DNA from: CAYVTZ01 sp964454685
GTDB lineage: Bacteria > Bacillota > Clostridia > Christensenellales > Christensenellaceae
Direction of reading: 5' to 3'
DNA length: 51,246 nt
Assembly: GCA_964454685.1 (NCBI GenBank)
Contig: CAYVTZ010000021.1
Span: 1-51,246 of the forward strand
Shown: positions 35,545 through 43,709 of the stretch, piece after piece
How positions within the stretch are numbered: the stretch's first letter is position 1
Layout of the letters: the number at the start of each line of letters is the position of its first letter
Translations under genes and position numbers: made by a program
The notes under the pieces: model-generated
The model's input: only the letters and a program-made list of their open reading frames with translations
The model's database searches: none
Told to the model about the DNA's origin: nothing

Positions 35545-36114
35545 ATGCAGCGATTTGAACTCAAGTCATTGTTGGAACAGGAGCCGGTGATTGCGGCGGT
35601 GGGAGATGAGCAGACGCGTGAAGCGGCGCTGGCTTGCCCCTGCAAGATCGTCTTTGTACTGTATGGCGATTTATGCAACATCACGCAAATTGTAAGCAGT
35701 TTGAAAGATGCGGGGAAGATGGTGTTTGTACACATCGATCTGGTGGCGGGTCTGGCCGCGCATGAGGTGGCGGTGCGCTTTTTGCGGCAATACACGCAGG
35801 CGGACGGCGTAATCAGCACGCGCCCAAACATCGTGAAGGCTGCGAAAGAGCAAGGCTTTGTGGCGGTGCATCGCTTTTTCATGCTGGATTCACATGCGCT
35901 TGCTAACATCGAAAAGAGTTTGGGCTCCACACCTGCCGATATGGTGGAGGTTTTGCCGGCTGTGCAGGGACACGTGATCAAACGATTGTGCGAAAAGAGT
36001 CGCTTGCCTATTATTGTAGGCGGCCTGATCACGCAAAAGGATGATGTGCTGCGTATGCTGGAGGCGGGAGCGGACGCAATTTCGACCACGGCGGCTGAGA
36101 TTTGGGAGGCATAG
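35545..36114 (+). CDS. glpP: Glycerol-3-phosphate responsive antiterminator, GlpP family
   Basis: 189 residues from the ATG at 35545 after AAGAAAGGGACGT. Family features: FVLYGDLCNITQIVSSLKDAGK, VHIDLVAGL, DGVISTRPNIVKAAKEQG, and MVEVLPAVQGHVIKRL with IIVGGLITQKDDV near the end, a TIM-barrel layout. In B. subtilis GlpP bound to glycerol-3-phosphate prevents termination in the leaders of glpFK and glpD. No glp gene lies beside it here, so targets are elsewhere or different. Confidence 0.88.
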   Translation: MQRFELKSLLEQEPVIAAVGDEQTREAALACPCKIVFVLYGDLCNITQIVSSLKDAGKMVFVHIDLVAGLAAHEVAVRFLRQYTQADGVISTRPNIVKAAKEQGFVAVHRFFMLDSHALANIEKSLGSTPADMVEVLPAVQGHVIKRLCEKSRLPIIVGGLITQKDDVLRMLEAGADAISTTAAEIWEA

Positions 36115-36267
36115 CCAAAGCTGTTTTTTGCACAACCGAATGAATTCAAACTTTGTTTGCAGGGGACGTAATGTTTGGATGCAAGGCAGCATAATGCCGC
36201 GCGAAGAGCCGGAGCAGCGATTTGACGAAGTGTGTGGAACCGCGGCTAACGCCTCACGTCAGTGCAA

Positions 36268-36295
36268 AAAGAGACGGTGATGAAGCCGTCTCTTT
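36268..36295. terminator. Bidirectional terminator between glpP and rbr
   Basis: AAAGAGACGG, 8-nt loop, CCGTCTCTTT; perfect 10-bp stem with A/T flanks on both sides, between convergent genes. Confidence 0.85.
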
Positions 36296-36331
36296 CTATA
36301 AAAACCCAACGATGAATGAGAGATGCGCAAA

Positions 36332-36865
36332 TCAATAATTGATTTCGTGAATCTCGAAGTAGCTGCGCGGATGCGCACAAACCGGACAAACTTCCGGAGC
36401 GGATGTGCCAACATGAAGGTGACCGCAGTTACGGCATTCCCATGTCACGCTTTCAGACTTCTGGAACACGGTATTACCATCCACATTTGCCAGCAGTGCG
36501 CGATAGCGTTCTTCGTGCGTCTTTTCAACTGCCGCAACTGCGCGGAATCTTGCCGCGAGTTCGGTAAACCCTTCCTCTTCTGCATCTTTTGCAAAGCCTT
36601 CATACATATCTGTCCACTCATAGTGCTCGCCTGCTGCCGCTGCCGCAAGGTTTGCTGCGGTATCGCCCAGTTCACCCAAAGCCTTGAACCAAAGCTTTGC
36701 ATGCTCTTTTTCGTTATCGGCGGTCTTGAGGAACAGCGCGCTGATCTGCTCGAAACCTTGCTTTTTTGCGACAGACGCAAAATAGGTGTATTTATTTCTC
36801 GCCTGAGATTCTCCGGCGAAGCCGGCCCGCAAATTTTTCTCTGTTTTACTACCCTTTAATTCCAT
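36332..36865 (-). CDS. rbr: Rubrerythrin
   Basis: Peroxidase of anaerobes: reduces H2O2 at a non-haem di-iron site. 177 residues from the ATG at 36865, chosen for GGAGAA upstream. Residues ~1-135 are a four-helix ferritin-like domain with iron-binding Glu residues in GFAGESQARNKYTYFA and TADNEKEHAKLW and in AAGEHYEWTDMYEGFAKDAEEEG; the C-terminal rubredoxin-like part has Cys144/Cys147 and Cys160/Cys163. It follows perR by 19 bp on the same strand, so the two are probably co-transcribed and repressed by PerR. Confidence 0.97.
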   Translation of the reverse strand: MELKGSKTEKNLRAGFAGESQARNKYTYFASVAKKQGFEQISALFLKTADNEKEHAKLWFKALGELGDTAANLAAAAAGEHYEWTDMYEGFAKDAEEEGFTELAARFRAVAAVEKTHEERYRALLANVDGNTVFQKSESVTWECRNCGHLHVGTSAPEVCPVCAHPRSYFEIHEINY

Positions 36866-36884
36866 TGTTCTATTCTCCTTTATT

Positions 36885-37268
36885 TTAATGTTCTGTGTGA
36901 CGATTGCAATGATGGCAAAGCCCTTTAAAAACGAGATCGTAGCCATCTATTTTCATGCCGCTCGGTGCGATCTGCTCGAGTGGCATGTGCGGCATCTCTA
37001 CATCCAGTACGCGCCCGCAGGACTTGCACTTGAAGTGATGATGCTGCATGGTATGAAAATCGAAGCGATCCGGTGCGTTGGGAAGTTCCACCCGTAGAAT
37101 TTCCCCTTCCTCTGCAAGCGCGGAGAGATTACGATAAACAGTTCCTTTGCTGATGGTGGGGCATTGCGCTGCCACCTTGGAATAAATCTCGTCCGCTGTC
37201 GGGTGCGTCCTCAAATCCTGCACGGCTTGAAGAACCAGATTGCGCTGTATGGTATTTCTGCGTTTCAT
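36885..37268 (-). CDS. perR: Fur-family peroxide regulator PerR
   Basis: 127 residues. N-terminal winged helix with THPTADEIYSKVAAQCPTISKGTVYRNLSALAEEGEI as the DNA-reading part, and a C-terminal dimer domain with two Cys pairs (Cys81/Cys84, Cys118/Cys121) for the structural zinc, plus HTMQHHHFKC, which supplies metal-binding His. PerR rather than Fur or Zur is inferred from the partner rbr. A strong promoter and A/T-rich inverted repeats lie upstream, suggesting self-control. Confidence 0.93.
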   Translation of the reverse strand: MKRRNTIQRNLVLQAVQDLRTHPTADEIYSKVAAQCPTISKGTVYRNLSALAEEGEILRVELPNAPDRFDFHTMQHHHFKCKSCGRVLDVEMPHMPLEQIAPSGMKIDGYDLVFKGLCHHCNRHTEH

Positions 37269-37270
37269 AG

Positions 37271-37316
37271 TAATAATTCCTTATTAGTAATTATTATCGA
37301 CAAATTAATAATAAAC
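37271..37316. promoter_or_regulatory. Candidate PerR operator region
   Basis: Two overlapping A/T-rich inverted repeats lie between the -10 and the perR start: TAATAATT/AATTATTA (37271-37297 region) and TTATTAT/ATAATAA (37291-37316 region). They resemble, but do not closely match, the TTATAATNATTATAA PerR box. Confidence 0.45.
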
Positions 37317-37336
37317 TCATCTGCTTTATTTGTCAA
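37308..37336 (-). promoter_or_regulatory. Promoter of perR-rbr
   Basis: Minus strand: consensus TTGACA (37331-37336), 17-bp spacer, TATTAT (37308-37313). Confidence 0.8.
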
Positions 37337-37425
37337 CTGTTTTCTGCGAATTAATCGGGAAAAAGATGAAGATGCGGCAAAAGACCGTAAATGATGCGCA
37401 TTGGGTGGTCATTTTTACATCAAAT

Positions 37426-37441
37426 TGGCTTTACAAAGCCA
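37426..37441. promoter_or_regulatory. Perfect palindrome over the -35 element, candidate operator
   Basis: TGGCTTTACAAAGCCA: seven-base arms around AC. The -35 hexamer TTACAA (37431-37436) lies inside it, so a bound repressor would block RNA polymerase. Confidence 0.55.
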
Positions 37442-37459
37442 CCATGTAGGGATTATAAT
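37431..37459 (+). promoter_or_regulatory. Promoter of the small membrane protein gene
   Basis: TTACAA (37431-37436), 17-bp spacer, TATAAT (37454-37459); leader of about 115 nt. Confidence 0.65.
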
Positions 37460-37582
37460 ATCAAATAAGGTTATCTGCGGCACTTTGTGGCGCGGGGCAC
37501 GGATGCAATTCGAGGATCGCAATAGAAAACTAGAATTAAATAAGAAGCAGTGCGCGATTGCGCATGCAGTGTGGGAGTAGCT

Positions 37583-37960
37583 ATGAAAAAACTGTTGAAA
37601 CAATGGTTGTTTTTGATTTTGTTTGGCGTTGCGGCGATCATTCAGCTGGTATTGGCGGTGCAGGTGGGAAATGCGTTTTGGGTGAATGTAGCTTTATTTA
37701 CGTTTGCCGTGCTGTGCTTTTGGATGAATTTTCTGGTGGCGGGATTTTTTATTCTTTCAGGCGCGTTTTTTGTATCGATCTGGACGCTGCTTTACCCCGA
37801 TCCGTACTTCACCAATGCGGAAGCTGGTGTCTTTTGCTGCGTGTTGATGCTGGTGAGTGGCATCTTGCGCACAGTGCACTATGTGAAGCAGCGCAAAAGA
37901 CAAATCGAAGAGGCTCTTTGGGAGGAGGAAATCGCTTCGGGGCGGCCAAGTTCGCATTAA
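37583..37960 (+). CDS. Small membrane protein of unknown function
   Basis: 125 residues from the ATG at 37583 after GGGAGTAGCT. Four membrane helices (about 10-28, 33-52, 54-75, 82-98) with a charged C-terminal tail (RQIEEALWEEEIASG). I do not recognise a family. It is single, with its own promoter that carries a palindrome over the -35 box. Confidence 0.65.
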   Translation: MKKLLKQWLFLILFGVAAIIQLVLAVQVGNAFWVNVALFTFAVLCFWMNFLVAGFFILSGAFFVSIWTLLYPDPYFTNAEAGVFCCVLMLVSGILRTVHYVKQRKRQIEEALWEEEIASGRPSSH

Positions 37961-38131
37961 GCGGATTCTTTGTGCGTGGCAGCGCAAGATTTTTGCATGA
38001 AATGCTTTCAACAAATGAAAGATTTAAGATTTATTATTTCAAATATAGGACACAAAACGCTAAAACAGGACTATAATCCTGATCAATATGAAATATATTT
38101 ATTTTGAATTTCAAAATTGAAATAATGATGG

Positions 38132-38160
38132 TTGACATTTTTTTGCAACTCGCGTATAAT
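38132..38160 (+). promoter_or_regulatory. Strong promoter of the amidotransferase-asnA-glnA operon
   Basis: TTGACA (38132-38137), 17-bp spacer, TATAAT (38155-38160), both perfect matches to consensus, set in very A/T-rich DNA. Confidence 0.85.
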
Positions 38161-38173
38161 AAAACATGTAATC

Positions 38174-38224
38174 GGCAACGGTGCTGATACCGGCAAGGTT
38201 TGAAACCGCCCGGCAGCCGTTGCC
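38174..38224 (+). ncRNA. Large hairpin at the 5' end of the nitrogen operon mRNA
   Basis: GGCAACGG (38174-38181) pairs with CCGTTGCC (38217-38224); the stem continues with CTG/CAG after a small bulge, and the inner part adds CCGG/CCGG and GGTTT/AAACC. Transcription should begin near 38167, so the mRNA starts with this hairpin. TTTCTTATTATT follows, so it could also act as an attenuator. No known riboswitch was recognised. Confidence 0.55.
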
Positions 38225-38258
38225 TTTCTTATTATTTGAAAAGGACGGAACGAAAAGG

Positions 38259-39392
38259 ATGAGATACTGTACAAAATGTGTCTTGCCGGATACGCATGAA
38301 ACCATTGCGTTTGACGGGCAGGGTGTTTGTAACATTTGTCGACAAGCTGAGATCAAGCATACACAGATCGACTGGGAGGCGCGCGGCGCAATGCTCGGTG
38401 ATATTGTGAAGCAATACAAAGGCAAGGGTGACTATGACTGTATCGTTCCGTTTTCGGGCGGGAAAGACAGCGCGTTTCAGCTTTGGTATGTGGTGACGCA
38501 GCTTAAAATGAAGCCTTTGGTGGTGCGCTTTAACCACTGGGGCATGCGCCCTGTGGTGCATCGGAATTGCGAAAAGCTGTTCAAAATTTTGGGCGTGGAC
38601 ATCCTGCAATTTACACCGAACTGGCATGTGGTGAAGAAGCTGATGCTGGAATCACTCAAGCGTACCGGTGATTTTTGCTGGTTTTGCCACACGGGCGTCT
38701 TTGGGCACACGATGCAGATTTCGGTGCGATACAATATCCCGCTGGTGATTTGGGGGGAATCCACTTCGGAATACCGCGCATATCACTCTGCGGAGGAGAT
38801 GGAAGAGCTTAACAACAAATTGTTTAATGAGATGATCAACCTTTCCATGACTTCTGACGATATGTTTGAATATCTCGGCGGCAGCGTGGAAAAGCGAGAG
38901 CTAAAGCCGTTTGCCTTTCCTAAGGATGAGGAGCTTGCCGCGATCGGCAGTAAATCGATCTGGCTGGGGAACTACATTGAATGGAACACCAAGCGCAACG
39001 TGGAGATCATCAAGCGGGAGCTGGGATGGCAGGGAGAACAAGTGGAAGGCATTCCGCCGGAATATGACTATGAAAAAATTGAGTGCCGCTTTCAAGGGGT
39101 GCGCGATTACTGCAAATACATCAAGCGCGGGCATGGAAGAACCAACCACCTTGCCTGCATCGACATCCGCAACGGCGAGCTGGATCGGGAGACCGGGATG
39201 GAAATGTCGCTTCGATATGATGGGAAGCGCCCTGCATCACTGGACTATTTTTTGCAGATCTGCGACATTACAGAGGATGAATTTGTAGACATTCTGACAA
39301 AAAATCAGGTGGCGAACTGGGGCTTTGACCGCAACAATGTGCCTATGGGTGAGCCGCTGCACGATATGGACGAGTGGGACTATACAGTTTAG
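38259..39392 (+). CDS. N-acetyl sugar amidotransferase-like PP-loop protein (WbpG/TIGR03573 type)
   Basis: 377 residues from the ATG at 38259 (AAGGACGG about 10 nt upstream). N-terminal zinc-type pairs CTKC (4-7) and CNIC, then the ATP-pyrophosphatase PP-loop FSGGKDSAF near 65, and CWFCH near 145. It matches the WbpG/PseA family, which adenylates N-acetyl sugars and puts in ammonia to make acetamidino sugars, normally with a HisH/HisF-like ammonia source. None of those is next to it; instead asnA and glnA follow at 19 and 50 bp, so the nitrogen source or the real substrate may differ. Confidence 0.82.
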   Translation: MRYCTKCVLPDTHETIAFDGQGVCNICRQAEIKHTQIDWEARGAMLGDIVKQYKGKGDYDCIVPFSGGKDSAFQLWYVVTQLKMKPLVVRFNHWGMRPVVHRNCEKLFKILGVDILQFTPNWHVVKKLMLESLKRTGDFCWFCHTGVFGHTMQISVRYNIPLVIWGESTSEYRAYHSAEEMEELNNKLFNEMINLSMTSDDMFEYLGGSVEKRELKPFAFPKDEELAAIGSKSIWLGNYIEWNTKRNVEIIKRELGWQGEQVEGIPPEYDYEKIECRFQGVRDYCKYIKRGHGRTNHLACIDIRNGELDRETGMEMSLRYDGKRPASLDYFLQICDITEDEFVDILTKNQVANWGFDRNNVPMGEPLHDMDEWDYTV

Positions 39393-39411
39393 AGCAAGAA
39401 AGGAAGGACGC

Positions 39412-40419
39412 ATGAGCAAGTTGATCAGACCGGCGGGATATGATCCGGGTCTATCCGTTTACGAGACACAGACGGCGATTGGACAACTGAGAAGGATTTT
39501 TGAAACGGAATTGGGAGAGGCGCTGAATTTGCATCGTGTTTCCGCACCGCTATTCGTGGATCCGACAACGGGGCTGAACGATGATTTGAACGGGGTGGAA
39601 CGCGCGGTTTCCTTTGACATCACCGAAACGGGCGGCACGGCGCAGATCGTACACTCGCTGGCAAAATGGAAGCGCATGGCGCTGCACCAATACGGGTTTC
39701 CGGTAGGGCAAGGCATTTATACCAATATGAACGCCATTCGCCGCGATGAGGAAATGGACAATCTGCATTCTATTTATGTGGATCAGTGGGATTGGGAGGT
39801 TGTGATTGAACGCAGCAGCCGAACCATGGAATTTTTGCAGGACACAGTGCGCTGCATTGTGAATGCAATTTGCAGCACAGAGGATCAACTGGCGCGGCTT
39901 TATCCGCAGCTTACGGTGGAAATCTGCCGTGACGTGGTATTCGTAACCACGCAGGAGTTGGAAAATCTATACCCGAATCTGACGCCGAAGGAGCGGGAGA
40001 ACGCATTTGTGCGCGAGCACAAGACGGTGTTTTTGATGCAGATCGGCGATGTGCTGGCATCCGGACAAAAGCATGACGGTCGCGCGCCGGACTATGACGA
40101 TTGGGCGCTGAACGGAGACATTTTGTTTTGGAACGATGTACTGCAATGCGCGTTTGAGATTTCCTCGATGGGCATTCGTGTGGATGCACAGTCGCTGGCG
40201 GAACAACTGAAAAAGGCACATGCGGAGGAGCGCGCGCAGCTGCCCTTCCACAAGATGCTGCTGGAAGATGTGCTGCCGCTGACAATCGGCGGCGGAATCG
40301 GACAATCCAGATTGTGCATGCTGATGCTGAAAAAAGCGCATATTGGCGAGGTGCAGGTATCGCTGTGGGACGAGGAAACCATGGCGGGCTGCGCGCAGGC
40401 AGGCATTCATCTGCTGTAA
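39412..40419 (+). CDS. asnA: Aspartate-ammonia ligase (asparagine synthetase A)
   Basis: Makes asparagine from aspartate, ammonia and ATP. 335 residues from the ATG at 39412 after AAGGAAGGACGC. Class II aaRS-like fold with ETQTAIGQLRRIFETEL, VSAPLFVDPTTGLNDDLNG, ERAVSFDI, IVHSLAKWKRMALHQYGF, and NMNAIRRDE, closing with the GGGIGQSRLCMLMLKKAHIGEVQ motif. Length and motifs are standard. It uses ammonia directly, which the downstream glutamine synthetase also does. Confidence 0.96.
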   Translation: MSKLIRPAGYDPGLSVYETQTAIGQLRRIFETELGEALNLHRVSAPLFVDPTTGLNDDLNGVERAVSFDITETGGTAQIVHSLAKWKRMALHQYGFPVGQGIYTNMNAIRRDEEMDNLHSIYVDQWDWEVVIERSSRTMEFLQDTVRCIVNAICSTEDQLARLYPQLTVEICRDVVFVTTQELENLYPNLTPKERENAFVREHKTVFLMQIGDVLASGQKHDGRAPDYDDWALNGDILFWNDVLQCAFEISSMGIRVDAQSLAEQLKKAHAEERAQLPFHKMLLEDVLPLTIGGGIGQSRLCMLMLKKAHIGEVQVSLWDEETMAGCAQAGIHLL

Positions 40420-40469
40420 TCCGGAAATGGTGAAGAGCTGAAACGATATTTTAAACGATGAGGTGACGT

Positions 40470-42551
40470 ATGAAACAAATCCCCCAGGTGTTTGGGAGCA
40501 TGGTGTTTGGCGAATCCGTGATGCGGGAACGTCTGCCCAAGGAAACATACAAGAAATTGAAGTCGTGCATTCAAAAAAATGAACCGCTGGATCCGGCGAT
40601 TGCCGATGTGGTGGCGGGCGCGATGAAGGACTGGGCATGCGAAAAGGGTGCGACGCACTATACGCATTGGTTTCAGCCTATGACGGGCATTACCGCGGAA
40701 AAGCACGACAGTTTTATTTCGCCGGCGGCAGATGGTGCGATCATCATGGAGTTTTCCGGCAAAGAATTGATCAAAGGCGAGCCGGATGCTTCCAGCTTTC
40801 CTTCCGGGGGGCTGCGCGCCACATTTGAAGCGCGTGGATACACCACGTGGGATCCGTCCGCATACGCCTTCATCAAGGATAAAACATTGTACATTCCTTC
40901 GGCGTTTTATTCGTACGGCGGAGAAGTGCTGGATAAAAAAACGCCGTTGCTGCGTTCGATGGACGCAATAGACTTGCAGGCGCGCCGCATCCTCAAGCTG
41001 TTTGGCAAAGAGACATTGCGCGTTCTGACTACGGCGGGTCCGGAGCAGGAATATTTTCTGATTGATAAAGAGTTGTTTAAAAAACGCAAAGACTTGATTT
41101 TTTGCGGCAGGACGCTGTTTGGCGCGAAACCGCCCAAGGGACAGGAACTGGATGACCATTATTTTGGCAGTATCCGCCCGCGCGTTTCTGCGTTTATGCA
41201 GGAGCTGGACGAGGAGCTGTGGAAGCTGGGCGTACTGGCGAAAACCAAGCACAATGAGGCTGCCCCCAGCCAGCATGAACTGGCACCGGTTTTTACGACA
41301 ACGAACATTGCCACGGATCACAACCAAATTACGATGGAAATGATGAAAAAGCTTGCCGATAAGCACGGCATGGCGTGTTTGCTGCATGAAAAACCCTTTG
41401 AGGGTGTGAATGGCAGCGGCAAGCACAACAACTGGTCGCTGGCGACGGCAGAGGGTGTGAACCTTTTAGAGCCGGGTGATTCGCCGCAGGACAATGCGCA
41501 GTTTCTGCTGTTTTTGACGGCGGTGATTTGGGCGGTCAATGAATATCAGGACTTGCTGCGCATGACGGTGGCGACGGCGGGCAACGACCATCGTTTGGGA
41601 GCAAACGAGGCTCCGCCCGCGATCATCTCCATGTTCTTGGGGGATGATCTGACAGGGATTTTGGAGAGCATTGCGGATGGAAGCGTCTACGCGCCATCGG
41701 ATGCGCAGGCGATTGAGATTGGCGTGAATGTGCTGCCGAAGTTCCCCAAGGACACGACTGACCGCAACCGAACCTCACCCTTTGCCTTTACGGGGAATAA
41801 ATTTGAGTTTCGCATGGTTGGGTCTACCGCATCCATTGCCGGATCAAACTTTGTGCTGAACACCATGGTGGCAGAGACGCTTTCGCGCTTTGCAGACCGC
41901 CTGGAAGGGGCGCAAAATTTTAATGCCGAGTTGACCAAACTGATTTGTGAAGTGATTCGGGAGAACAGACGCATTATTTTCAACGGAAACAATTACGCGC
42001 AGGAATGGGTGGAGGAAGCAGAGCGGCGCGGACTGCTGAACTTGCGCACGGCGCCGGAGGCATTGCCGTTGTTTGCGCAGCCGCAAAACATTGAGCTGTT
42101 CACCAAGCACAAGATTTTGACGGAGAGCGAAGTTTATTCGCGCATGGAAATCTTGATCGAAAGTTATAACAAGGCGGTGACCATTGAAGCGCTGACGTTG
42201 ATAGACATGACGCGCAAAGAGATTTTGAGCGCGACGCTGGAATATAGCGGAGTGCTTGCGCAGATGGCGACGCAGAAAAAGCAGTTGGGCATATCTTGTG
42301 AAACGGAACTGAGCCTGCTTCAGAAGCTGGTGGAACGATCGGGATCCTTACAGGAAAAGGTGGAGATGCTGGACGTGGCAGTGGCGGAGGCGAAGAGCAT
42401 GCCGGATGCACAGCAGGCATCCTTTGCATTCAAGGATAAGGTGCTGGTGTTGATGGAAGCGATGCGCACCGATATTGACGAGCTGGAGACCATCATGCCG
42501 CAGCGATACTGGCCGTATCCGACTTACGCGGAGCTGCTGTTTAGCGTGTAA
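40470..42551 (+). CDS. glnN: Glutamine synthetase type III
   Basis: 693 residues, the length of GSIII enzymes rather than the ~450 of GSI. Signature segments: ASSFPSGGLRATFEARGYT and WDPSA near 110-130, GPEQEYFLID (~190), KHNEAAPSQHELAP (~270), NGSGKHNNWS (~310), NDHRLGANEAPPAI (~370) and RNRTSPFAFTGNKFEFRMVG (~430). It makes glutamine from glutamate, ammonia and ATP. Last gene of the operon, with a strong terminator. No GlnR or PII gene is near. Confidence 0.96.
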   Translation: MKQIPQVFGSMVFGESVMRERLPKETYKKLKSCIQKNEPLDPAIADVVAGAMKDWACEKGATHYTHWFQPMTGITAEKHDSFISPAADGAIIMEFSGKELIKGEPDASSFPSGGLRATFEARGYTTWDPSAYAFIKDKTLYIPSAFYSYGGEVLDKKTPLLRSMDAIDLQARRILKLFGKETLRVLTTAGPEQEYFLIDKELFKKRKDLIFCGRTLFGAKPPKGQELDDHYFGSIRPRVSAFMQELDEELWKLGVLAKTKHNEAAPSQHELAPVFTTTNIATDHNQITMEMMKKLADKHGMACLLHEKPFEGVNGSGKHNNWSLATAEGVNLLEPGDSPQDNAQFLLFLTAVIWAVNEYQDLLRMTVATAGNDHRLGANEAPPAIISMFLGDDLTGILESIADGSVYAPSDAQAIEIGVNVLPKFPKDTTDRNRTSPFAFTGNKFEFRMVGSTASIAGSNFVLNTMVAETLSRFADRLEGAQNFNAELTKLICEVIRENRRIIFNGNNYAQEWVEEAERRGLLNLRTAPEALPLFAQPQNIELFTKHKILTESEVYSRMEILIESYNKAVTIEALTLIDMTRKEILSATLEYSGVLAQMATQKKQLGISCETELSLLQKLVERSGSLQEKVEMLDVAVAEAKSMPDAQQASFAFKDKVLVLMEAMRTDIDELETIMPQRYWPYPTYAELLFSV

Positions 42552-42568
42552 GGTTTAACTTGAAAAGA

Positions 42569-42608
42569 GGATGTAGCAGTTTTTTTGTGCTGCTACATCC
42601 CCTTTTTT
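42569..42608 (+). terminator. Intrinsic terminator of the nitrogen operon
   Basis: GGATGTAGCAG and CTGCTACATCC form an 11-bp stem with a 10-nt loop, followed by CCTTTTTT. Confidence 0.9.
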
Positions 42609-42626
42609 GCACATAGAATACGTCTT

Positions 42627-43691
42627 TTATGCCGGAAGAACAAACCCGAACAGTCCAAGTCCGAAATTGTTGGTATCAGGTGCTGCATCTTCCATGGATA
42701 CATCCAAGGTGCCGTTGTCGTCTACCTCTGCGATGGTATTGGGGTGCACGATGGTGCCGCCCGTCATGCTATTGTTTTGCATCACGATGACGCGGTCATT
42801 ATTTTTACCGAAGGAGAAGGGGATTTCGAAGTCGATCACACCTTGATTGACCGGAACCCACTCGTTTTTGGCAGAATCCCAGGCGGCAAGTTCCGCGACA
42901 TAGACAAGGTTACCAGTCATGCCCTGCTTTTTCATCTCATCTGCAAACATTTGCCATTGCGGGGTGGTATTGTCATAAGTTGCCTGCACATAGACCTGCT
43001 GACCTGCGGGCATATCGGGGTCTGTATCAATGGGCGCTCCGGTGGGCGCGGCGGATGAAGCGGTGGCATCTTGCGCTACCGCGGGGGCATCTGTCGGGAT
43101 CACAAACCCGAACAGGCCAAGTCCGAAATTGTTGGTATCAGGCGCTGCATCTTCCATAGACACATCCAAAGTGCCGTCGTCGTCTACCTCTGCGATGTTA
43201 CTGGGGTGCACGATGGTGCCGCCCGTCATGCTATTGTTTTGCATCACGATGACACGGTCGCCTGCCTTACCAAAGGGGAAAGGAATATCAAAATCGATGA
43301 TGCCCTGATTGACGGGCACCCACGCATTTGCGGTGGAATCCCATGCGGCAAGCTCCGCAACATAGACGAGCTCCCCCTGCATGCCCTGTTTTTTCATTTC
43401 GTCCGAGAACATTTGCCACTGATAGGTGGTATTATCGTAGCTTGCCAGAATGTATGCCTGCTGGCCTTGGGGCATATCGGGGTCTGTATCGATCGGTTCG
43501 CCGGTGGGCAGAGCAGGAGCATCAGATGCAGGTGCCTCGGATGCGGGTGGCTCGGACACAGGCGCTTCAGATGCCGGAGCTTCGGACGCCGGAGCGGGTT
43601 GCTGTGTTGCGGCGGGAGCGGGCGCACACGCTACAATCAGCATAGCGCAAACCGCCAATACGGCGATGATGAGTGTCAGTTTCTTTTTCAT
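42627..43691 (-). CDS. Lipoprotein with two near-identical tandem domains, function unknown
   Basis: 354 residues from the ATG at 43691 (GGAGGAAATCAAC upstream). Lipoprotein signal ending LIVAC (Cys22), then a Pro/Ala/Ser/Glu linker of repeated SEAPA units. Two domains of about 130 residues follow at ~65-195 and ~219-349, each starting PTG-PIDTDPDMP and ending NNFGLGLFGFV, with shared YDNTT-QWQMF, EMKKQGM, VYVAELAAWDS, DRVIVMQNNSMTGGTIVHP and GTLDVSMEDAAPDT. The repeat is also strong in the DNA, offset by 462 bp (154 codons), so the duplication is recent. I do not recognise the domain; a beta-rich carbohydrate- or wall-binding role is only a guess. A GHL10 glycosidase lies just upstream. Confidence 0.8.
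   Translation of the reverse strand: MKKKLTLIIAVLAVCAMLIVACAPAPAATQQPAPASEAPASEAPVSEPPASEAPASDAPALPTGEPIDTDPDMPQGQQAYILASYDNTTYQWQMFSDEMKKQGMQGELVYVAELAAWDSTANAWVPVNQGIIDFDIPFPFGKAGDRVIVMQNNSMTGGTIVHPSNIAEVDDDGTLDVSMEDAAPDTNNFGLGLFGFVIPTDAPAVAQDATASSAAPTGAPIDTDPDMPAGQQVYVQATYDNTTPQWQMFADEMKKQGMTGNLVYVAELAAWDSAKNEWVPVNQGVIDFEIPFSFGKNNDRVIVMQNNSMTGGTIVHPNTIAEVDDNGTLDVSMEDAAPDTNNFGLGLFGFVLPA
42640..43500. repeat. Intragenic tandem duplication (462-bp period)
   Basis: The DNA around 42740-42800 recurs around 43202-43262 with long exact runs, and similarity extends over most of each copy. Confidence 0.8.
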
Positions 43692-43709
43692 GTTGATTTC
43701 CTCCATATA

